NCBI GenBank assembly: GCA_947034885.2
Contig: OX344749.2
Location: forward strand, 21,529,501 to 21,593,500
Reading direction: 5' to 3'
DNA length: 64,000 nucleotides
Source of the DNA: Thuidium tamariscinum
Taxonomy: Eukaryota; Streptophyta; Bryopsida; Hypnales; Thuidiaceae
Shown here: piece by piece, positions 56,018-64,000 of the stretch
How the letters are laid out: each line of letters opens with the position of its first letter
Numbering within the stretch: position 1 is the stretch's first letter
The notes under the pieces: model-generated
The model's input: only the letters and a program-made list of their open reading frames with translations
Database searches by the model: none
Told to the model about the DNA's origin: nothing
Position numbers and translations under genes: made by a program

Positions 56018-59000
56018 ATGACATCTGGAGAAGATTGTAGCGCGTACGAGAGATTGAAGAAAAGAAATATGGAGCGGAACAATAATATGTTGCGTGCATT
56101 GGGTCTTCTTCCCTGCTGGTGAAGTTCCGTAACTTGCATTTTCAGTTCAAAATTTGCACTTCACAGAGACGAACGTCTTTATGCCAATTGAACTTGTCTT
56201 TCGAGGTCCATGTCCTTCTCAGACTTTGCTCTTGTATGTCTTCTTCGGAGACATTGATTTCAGTTGTGGTTAAATGAATGAATGAACATAGGACTTCAAG
56301 GACTACTTAGTTCCGTTTTAGTGCATTCCATTGTGTTGGTGAGCTCCTTCTCAATTGATGTAAGCAGTTGTATTTCTTCAAAGGAATGTTTTGCCACGGA
56401 CTTGCAGGTGTTGGTGACGAGAACAGAGTCTCGTAAGTGAACTCCTAATGTTGGTGGTGCCGGGGGGGGTCAGTAGGCAGGTTCGGTTAGAGAGGTAGAG
56501 AGAATGTCATCTATTTTCAGTAATGAAGCCGCCTTATTCTTGAAAACATCGGGGGACTTGTATTGGGCGTGAAAAAGGGAAGTAGTGTACGTGTCGTTCT
56601 CGGAAGTTTTCTTGACGATATGGGAGGTTGGCAGCCCCTTTCTCAACAGTGCACAGCTCAGAAGTAGTCGTGACTGGCTTCCAGTGGGTGCGCTGAATAT
56701 GCCAAAATAAGATGGAGTTGCATTTGCATTAAATGAAGAAGTCTGCAGTATCTTGTAAAGCGGTATGCGATGCTATTTATAAAATTGATGACATGGGTAA
56801 AATTGGTGTCGTAGTTCTTATCCTGGTTTTTATTATGTCATCAACGCCGGAAAACAGGAAGAACAAGGGAACCGCCGTAGGAAGACTCGACCTCTAAAGA
56901 CATCTTCGGCACCACTGGCAGAGCTTCGTCGCAGCGAAAGACTTGCAGGACTACCGTTGCCTTCTTCAGCGACAAGTGCATGCTGGGGAGGATGACGTCC
57001 GATTCGGAGAGTAGTAGGGGACACGTCCGAAGTGCACGACGTACCACAGTCAGTTGTCTTCCAGGTACATCATTCGTAACTAACACTTGCGTTGTATGCG
57101 TGTTTATTTCATGACGTCCTGACATTGAGGCCATCTGAGTAATTGTCAGTGCATTCCGACTTCTGTAAGTAGTGGAATTCTGAAGTAGTCGAGGAAAGGA
57201 ACGACAAATGCATATATCGTGAGGAGTAATAGCAATAGTTCGTGGAAATTTTTTTCCGAATTTCCCGAGATGTTTTAATCAGAAGCATGGAGGCGTAAAT
57301 TTAAATGTGAATAGACGTTCTTTTTTTGCAAGAACATCTAACGGCCTCCAGCGGAATGGAGATGAAGGGAAACGAGGATGGTTACATTTCAGATCAATCT
57401 GTTGATAGCATGTACGCAGTAGAAGTGGACATGAACTTTGGAAAGAACAAAACAAGTGAGACAAACCCTGCTTCCACTGGCGTCCCTCAAGAAGTACTGG
57501 GTAGCACTCCGGGAGTTGTGAACTCCAGTGCTCCGAGCAGTGAAATGTCTGTAGCTTTCGGAGCACAATTACAGGACTTCTTATTAAAAGCTTTCATGCA
57601 ATCCGTTGCAGCAGTTGCTGCACCCCAAGTGCAAGCGTCGTATCATCAGCAAATTCAGTCGACAATACATGATTCGACGATGTCCGCAGAAGGAGGTAAC
57701 TCAGAGAAGACCTGGAGTGAGCAGACGTACAACATAGTCAAAGCCAGACGTAAGAGGGAGACAGAAATGACGAGGACTTCGACTGGGGAGGGGTCCGATT
57801 CGCAGAGAGACTTCCCCGCCGCTGAGAACAAGAGCCCTAAGGAGAGAGCCGTGAGGACGAGAAGGTTAAATCCGTATCAAACGAAGAGGGCTAAGGATTT
57901 GACGAACAACCGCAGGGCAATGAGGAAACGACCTTATGTGATCCATGTAGACGGGATGGCAAAAGCACGAGGTATTCACAAGCATTGGTGGCGTGCAGCT
58001 CTGCGAGGTCTGTGTGGACGTCTAGACCCTACTATGGATAACATGAACCATCACCCAAAGCAAGTGGTTGATAGTTTATGGCATGCTGTTGAGACGGAGT
58101 GGGAGTTCGAGGGTTTTGTGCACCGAGCTCGCGAGATGTTCGAGAGATCTACGACCAAATTCATGCGGAACAGGAAGATGCAGTTGAAGTACAAGAGCTA
58201 GAAAATTGAGGACGGTTCCAAACCAGATGACGTGAATGGCAAGTACTGGTCTAAAATAGTGGACTTGAAGAATACGTCTACAAAGCGTGCTGCATTGAAG
58301 ACCAGCAGCAGTCAAATCGTGGAAGAGGAGGTTGACAATTCTCAGCATGAAGACGGCAGGATGGAGTTAGCGTTGGTGAAAGAGGTACATAAGATGATTT
58401 ACTGCTTCAATAATTTTCTTTGAATGGGACAAGTGCATGTGGACTTCAGCGAGAGTGGTGCATGTGTTCGAGAGGGGGATGGAGAATTGCGATGACATGG
58501 GTGTCGATCCTTTGAGTCACCCCCGTTTTTGAAGTTGAATACAGGGAAAGGCTGGGGCCCATGTGAGTTAGTGAAGCGAGTAAAAGTGAAAACGTCGTCG
58601 TCTTAGAGTGAAGTGGTTGTCGTCATGTTCACGTGGTTCATATGAATAAGCCATGTCAATGTTTGGCGTGGTTTGAATGTATGGAAATGATGGTCTTGAA
58701 TGGGCCCTTTTTTGGGATGGACATGGTATTTTTAAAGGTAGACATGTCTGCTGAACTGTGCAGGACAATGTGGGTCACGTGATGGAGGAGTTGAGAAGCG
58801 GTTCCAAAGAGTCCTGTGAAGCACCGGAGAAGGGGAAAACTAAGTCGCAAGACGAGGACGTTGATGCTCGAATTTTCAGTTTGCAAATGGAGCTTCAGAG
58901 GCTTCAGAAGTCGAGGCAGGTAAGGAAATGCGAACATAGTACACTGACTTTGTGGTTGCAGAAAGTGACCATCATGGATGTGTCAACATCTTTTTCCACA

Positions 59001-61266
59001 TACGAGGATTTGTAAGTGGAGTGGTGCAGGTTATGAGGTCGGACTTTACTTTTGAAGTTCTACCGTTCAACACGTTTTGGGAACAGCATGGCTCGGTATA
59101 GCCAGCCGTTTCCATGAGTACGTTAGAGAGGATGTGGTCTTCGAGGTCAGTTCCCATGATGTTGATGTTCACTGAACATTATGTCGTTTGACATAATCTA
59201 ATTCCAGTTCGTTTTGTAGCTCGGATTTGGATTTGAGGGTGCATCAGGTTCAAGTGGAAGCAAAGAAGTGGACCACGTACCCGTTCTGCATGCAGTCACA
59301 GACGAAGGTAAACTATAGACGTGGACATGGATTTCAATATTCTATGTAATTCTACGCAGTCTTAAAGGAATGGCAAGGGCATTACTGTATTTGCTGTGTG
59401 CTTAGAAGAAGTCCGGAGAAGAGAGCAGTTCTTCCCAGAATGCGTAGAAACATGCGAATTGATGTACATGACAACGGAAGTAAATGAACCGCATGGTGTA
59501 GTGAAAGACTCTTGTGTTTAACTGAATTGTGGGTCCCTGAAGAAGTTGACGGCATTTAACAGTTACTGAATTGTGAAAGGTCGAACGTGTCTATGGCTAG
59601 AGCAACGCCTCGAAGTTATAGTCATGTTCGTTCTTGAAGAAGTGGGTAAGCTGAGCGGGCTGCTTCAGTGTAGATTCTTGAACGTCAAGAGGTCTGCTAA
59701 TATAGTAAAAGTTGTTGGTAATGAAGCCTTTAGGAGATGATTGAAGTTATGACATACTAGAAGCATGTGGAAAGTACTCTGTAATGATGGCATTTTACTT
59801 CATCTGAAGAGAAGGTAATGTACGGTTTTTATGAAAGGAATGCGGTCAGGCGCATTGAACCAGCAATTAGAAGGGTGCAAGTAGAAGAAGCAGGTGTGAA
59901 GCCAAATGAAAATGAACTACAAAGGATTGAGCATATGTTATGGACATATGGTTATAGGTTATTCAGTCATGGACGGAGGAAAGCGTGTTTGCCTTTTTTC
60001 TTGACATATGGATAGAGGTTATTCAGGCATGCAGAGAAGAAGGCGTTTTTGCAAATGCTAACAGAAATGTATGATTGTGGAGGACAGTGTGGGATGTCAG
60101 GAACGTGTGAGGGCGATTTCAGAATAGCAACTCCGTATTTCCTTGTACTGAACCGTAGGACATCGAATTCAATGAGCGCTAGGATGGCATAGTGGCATTG
60201 AACTTGAATTTTTGCACCTTTAGAGCGAAGGACACTGAACACATCGCTGTCGGAATTGACTTGGGTCATTGTGCTGTGGCAATTTCGAAATGCATGAAGG
60301 AAAACGTGAAACCGAAGAATGCGAACGTGGGAAATGACACTACAGTGGGCATTGCGAAGAAGAAGACGGAGGACTTAGAGATGTCAGAGAGCAGGAGTTA
60401 CGGATCAAGTTGCCCCAAGCCGTCGGTTTGGAACATGCCAGTACGAGGTGACGAAGCAGTACCTTCTTCCGAGTATGTCATGAATTCCGAGGTCAGTACA
60501 TGTTCTTCTCTGAATTGGAAGCAATTTCTGGTGGACTGTGAATCTGAAGTGCTTCAATCGGGTCTTCGAGGAATCACAAGTCATTTCATGAAGGGAAGAA
60601 CGTATTTCAGGAAGTAGTGAGGTGGAAGCTAAGGTCTGACAACATATTGCTGTAGAAGTGAAAGTTCTTAATCGTGGAGGAGTCGTGACTGAAGGTTATC
60701 CGATTTGTGAAGGAATGATATCCTCCTCACATTTGATGAATTTAGAGTTCTAGATGCTGAGTGGAAAGCTTTCGTAGAGGAAGTGCATTCAAACAGTTAG
60801 CGTTGTGCATGTTTGAATTACGCTTTGCAGATTCCATTATGGCAAGAGTGGAAAGCAACTGTAGAAGTTGTTGAATTTACGAAGTTGGCAATGTCATTAC
60901 TGTGATCATTTTTACGAAACAATTTCTGATTTGACATGTGTGGGGTGTAATGGAATGACGCAAATGGACTGTGGTGACGTAGTCAAGGTTTTTGCTTTTA
61001 CGGGGGGGAGGAGGGAAGAAATTGGTAAGGCAATCGTGATGGGCTTGGGGGGGACAAAATTCGCCAAGAAAGAAATCCCCAACAACTGGCGTAGCATCAA
61101 GATGACTTCGTTCACAAAGAGTGGCGGCAACAAAATCTGTCCATATCCACCCGGGTGGATTGAACAATTGAGGAATAAAACTGTCAAGGAAGTTAACAGC
61201 CGCAGTATCCTATGGCCAGACATGCTTCTCCGCAGTTTGGGGGATGGAAAGCAGTATTCGAAGTAG
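56018..61266 (+). pseudogene. CACTA-2 TNPA-type protein
   Basis: Exon 1 starts at ATG 56018 (MTSGEDCSAYERLKKRN, then ALGLLP) and ends at a GTGAAG donor near 56118. A second exon near 56870-57000 carries AELRRSERLAGLPLP. The main exon (about 57334-58396) holds a Transposase_24-like region (RKRPYVIHVDG, HHPKQVVDSLWHAVETEWEF, MRNRKMQLKYKS), then an in-frame TAG (58199-58201), then VNGKYWSKIVDLKNT in the same frame. An exon at 58764-58919 is coiled-coil-like (IFSLQMELQRLQKS). Later exons about 60230-60490 and 60870-61266 end in a DUF8039-like domain (VVKVFAFTGG, IGKAIVMG, NNWRSIKM, SILWPDMLL). Its role would be binding subterminal repeats. It is homologous to the CACTA-1 gene but lacks the FCP1-like domain. 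Exon phases are only partly resolved. Confidence 0.7.
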
Positions 61267-61614
61267 TGACATTGGTGATGTTCGCCAAGTGCTGGTAGTT
61301 AAAGAATAAGAAGTTTGCAATGCACGTTGGATTCCGGAATGTCATCGTCCTCGACGAAACAGTAACATGCACAGGAAGAGTGCTAGTATGTTTGTAGATA
61401 CAGTACTGTAAGTTTTTGTTTGCGGCACTTTAGCCCTGAGCGAGTGCAGTGTGCACTAGTTGTGTTGATGTTCAACCTTTCAACTGCACAGGACTCCACT
61501 CGAGGTGCAGAGAAAGGGAATTATTGGACATTGGAATGAATAAATAAATGAAATTCAGTTTCATTTTCGTGCCATTCGGAACAAGACTGGTATATCTAGA
61601 TCTTCATGTGCTCT

Positions 61615-63450
61615 TGTCAACCCCAAATACCCTCTATTTTCTTTGTAAGTTTATTGGAAGTTGGCATACAAGTTCTTAGTGAAGTTCCTTAGAAATACTA
61701 AAAAAAATTAAAAGAAACTATAAAAATTATTAGTTGTGTGATAGTGTGTTATATCTCTCAATTGTCCAATGGTTAGGATGTTTAATTGTGCCCTCCAAGC
61801 TAACCAATATTCATTTTGGATTTAATTCATATTTATAATCTTTTTAGGTTTGTTTTTCTTAAGTTAAGAGCAATAGTTCACCTTATCTTATCATACAAAA
61901 AAGGAGAAAAAGGTAAGAGAGCTTACCATTGTGAAGAGAAAGGGGCAGCTGACCTCCTCTTACTTCAATGGACCTCACAACCTTGTTTTAAAGCCAAATG
62001 AAGTTTAACCTAGCTTTGTAGACTCCTGACTTACACTTCTAACCTCTCACTAATTTTTACTCTAATACCTATAAGGAGTTGGAAGATATAGGAGAGGAAT
62101 GAAAGAAAGAGTTTACACTACAACCCGTGGTAAGAGTTTAGACCTCCAGCCATTCAAACACTTGTAACTTTTCCTCACTTACTCCAAATAACTCAAACTA
62201 AATCATTCCAGAAACTAGAAATCACTATCTATCTCCTCCAAAAAGTTTCATTCAAAAAAAATCAATACACAAAAAGTTATGTTTGTTCAAAGTTTCGGCC
62301 AATGGTATTCATTGGCAGCTGACCTCTTCCTATTAAAACTTCTATAACTTCTACAATACCTATTCAAATCAGATGGATCTTAGCTTTTTAGAGAGCTAAA
62401 AACATAAGGATTCTACCCTTTAAGTTTCAACTTCTATTAAAGATTTCTCTAAGAACTACAGATGAGAGAAGTTGGAGGAATGGTGGAAGAATCTCTCACT
62501 TTCTATCCTCAACTCCTACTATCTCTAAACCACTTTGAAATGTAGATGAAGAGGAGTAAAAGGAAGAGTGAGCTAATAGAGAGCTATAAAACCTTCAAAG
62601 CAAATGTAAGTGAGCTAATTAGTAAGAAATGGGTAGAGTGCTCTTCCTCTTCACTCCTTATATAGTTTTTGTCGTTTTTCATCTTTTCTCTTTGGCCATC
62701 CTTCTCTTTTTCTTTAAGCCTTGACTCCAAGCTCCCATCTTGACTTTGGCCATCAATTCACCTCCTTTTTTTTTCTTACATCTTACACCTTCACACACTT
62801 CTTACACCTTACGCCTTACGCCTTACATCTTATGCCTTACGTCGTAAGAACTTTTGGACTTTGACTTCGCTATTCCTCCACTCATTTTCTTCTAATCCTT
62901 CTTACATCTCTACCTAACACCTCTTACATCTTACATGTAAGAGCTTTTAGATTTTGACTCACCTACTTCCTACATACTCTTTTATTCCTCTATACCTAAC
63001 ATTTCTTACATCTTACATGTAAGAGTTTTTAGACTTTGACTTTCCTACTTCTTACATACTCTTTTATTTCTCTTACATCTACACCTACCCCTTCTTACAT
63101 CTCTACCTAACATCTCTTACATCTTACATGTAAGAGCTTTTAGACCTTGACTCACCTACTCTTTCATCCCTCTTACACCTTACATGTAAGAGATATTTTT
63201 GGGTTTTTATATCCTTCTCTCCTCTAAGCTTCTAACTAGATACTTCTATTCTATCCACCTACTTTTAAATCACTTTGTTCATCAAATTTACAACATTTGG
63301 CGCAAAAGCCATTATTGAACTTTAGAACTACAAACTACCTACCACTAAAACACGTAAAATTCATAATTATTTATGAATTTTCTCCTAAGAGGTTCTAAAA
63401 AGATAGATAATCACTAATTTGAGCACTAATGATGGAATCTAGTGCTCACA
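61615..63450 (-). mobile_element. LTR-type unit E (solo-LTR-like)
   Basis: 1836 bp, beginning TGTCAACCCC and ending TAGTGCTCACA, with the 5-bp duplication GCTCT at 61610-61614 and 63451-63455. A TATA box on the minus strand (ACTATATAAGGAG, near 62660) suggests minus orientation. The interior is noncoding, with repeated CTTACATCTTACATGTAAGAG segments between about 62780 and 63190. It is inserted near the right end of CACTA-2. Lone LTR, no coding part. Confidence 0.75.
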
Positions 63451-63773
63451 GCTCTACTGTCCACTGGTATGATGTGGCTCAGAACTAATAGCAGCAAGTG
63501 TACAGTCATGGGAAATGCGTGTGAGAAGTTGCCATGTGTCTGAATGTTATTCATCATTATCAGGACATTGTAAACGAATCACGAGCTTCCGTCGACAGTA
63601 ACAACTATACTGAACAGTCATGCTGAAAATCGCAAAAAAAAACCCAATTTGACCTTCCAATGAGGTACAATAATGTAGGTCCTAGACACATGTTCTTAAG
63701 AAAATTTTACTTAATATACGTGACCTTTCATTATGGTTTTTTTGCCTTAATATCACACTTAAAACACCCACTT

Positions 63774-63784
63774 CTCTTGTAGTG
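63774..63784 (-). repeat. CACTA-2 right terminal inverted repeat
   Basis: CTCTTGTAGTG on the plus strand is CACTACAAGAG read inward. It is followed by AAA. The sequence 63456-63773 would be its subterminal region, though I see no dense motif cluster there. Confidence 0.6.
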
Positions 63785-64000
63785 AAAGCTACAAAAAACA
63801 CATGAAGTACTTCAAAGTATCTTGCTGAAAGCAATTTTTGTCTATTTATCAATGATGTGTCTAGCAAGGTCACTTGGTGCTTCACAATTATTATGCAAGG
63901 TTTTGAATGACTTCATGTAGGATGGGAAAAAAAAAAAACTTGCTTAATTGAAGATCTATTTTCCAAATTCTTTTTGTGCAATACTTTCTTTTTTATAAAT

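Larger units (their letters stand above)
42400..63784 (+). mobile_element. CACTA (En/Spm) transposon CACTA-2, left end unresolved
   Basis: The right terminus reads CTCTTGTAGTG at 63774-63784 (CACTACAAGAG on the minus strand), followed by AAA (63785-63787) as a possible target duplication. It contains a TNP2 gene (minus) and a TNPA-type gene (plus) pointing away from each other from a shared intergenic region. LTR-type units F (with B inside) and E are later insertions. I did not find a CACTACAAGAG left end. The start given (42400) is only a rough boundary between the hAT-associated array and the TNP2 3' flank. Confidence 0.65.

Noticed and set aside
61757-61830. tRNA-like A-box (TCCAATGGTTAGGAT) inside LTR unit E
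   Set aside because: No matching B-box or cloverleaf can be drawn, so I do not call a tRNA or SINE.
62115-62125. CACTACAACCC as a possible CACTA left end
   Set aside because: It lies inside LTR unit E and has no subterminal repeats or partner.
62780-63190. CRISPR-like spaced repeats (CTTACATCTTACATGTAAGAG)
   Set aside because: Spacing is irregular, the intervening sequence is itself repetitive, the context is a eukaryotic LTR, and there are no cas genes.

Overview
This window looks like transposon-dense nuclear DNA from the plant lineage. The evidence is plant-type CACTA (En/Spm) transposons with TNP2 and TNPA-type genes, GT-AG introns, telobox/telomere-like AAACCCT motifs, and very long gene-poor stretches. 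A streptophyte alga of the Chara type is my best guess, but the sequence alone does not prove it. I see no ordinary housekeeping gene, rRNA, convincing tRNA or CRISPR array.

Layout. (1) 1-14546 is the right part of a CACTA element (CACTA-1). It carries a multi-exon TNPA-type gene with an unexpected FCP1/NIF-phosphatase-like domain, and ends in CACTACAAAA-type sequence at 14546. Its exon 4 is split by LTR-type unit D (2982-10825), which is itself split by related unit C (4788-8708). (2) 14550-16416 is AT-rich DNA and a 176-bp satellite with a 352-bp dimeric order. (3) 16431-18305 is a GACGG/CGTCC array, a TATA box and a kinase-like gene. (4) 18306-24177 is AT-rich DNA, two more GACGG arrays, and a roughly 135-bp higher-order repeat. 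(5) 24178-31172 holds a RING-finger gene (minus), its TATA box, LTR-type unit A, then the GACGG array that originally lay next to that promoter. (6) 31173-34600 is mostly AT-rich noncoding DNA. (7) 34600-36915 is a GACGG array, a TATA box and a second kinase-like gene. (8) 37132-38051 is a TTAA-flanked MITE. (9) 38437-42270 is a decayed hAT transposase gene (minus) with its own TATA box and GACGG array. (10) About 42400-63784 is a second CACTA element (CACTA-2) with divergently transcribed TNP2 (minus) and TNPA-type (plus) genes. LTR-type unit F (48641-55935, itself invaded by unit B, 49658-53483) sits in the shared promoter, and LTR-type unit E (61615-63450) lies near the right end.

Two themes stand out. 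First, A, B, C and D are each 3.8-3.9 kb, start with TG, end with CA and have a perfect 5-bp target duplication. None has internal direct LTRs or pol, yet each contains one large gag-like/coiled-coil reading frame. They look like solo LTRs of an unusually large, protein-coding LTR. Second, four unrelated genes (two divergent kinases, a RING protein and a hAT transposase) appear to share one upstream module: a GC-rich GACGG/CGTCC array, then a TATA box, then the ATG about 190-220 bp downstream. This suggests a common promoter module or transposon chassis carrying different genes.

Most transposon genes here are decayed. The intact-looking frames are kinase 1, the RING gene, and the LTR-unit frames in A and C.
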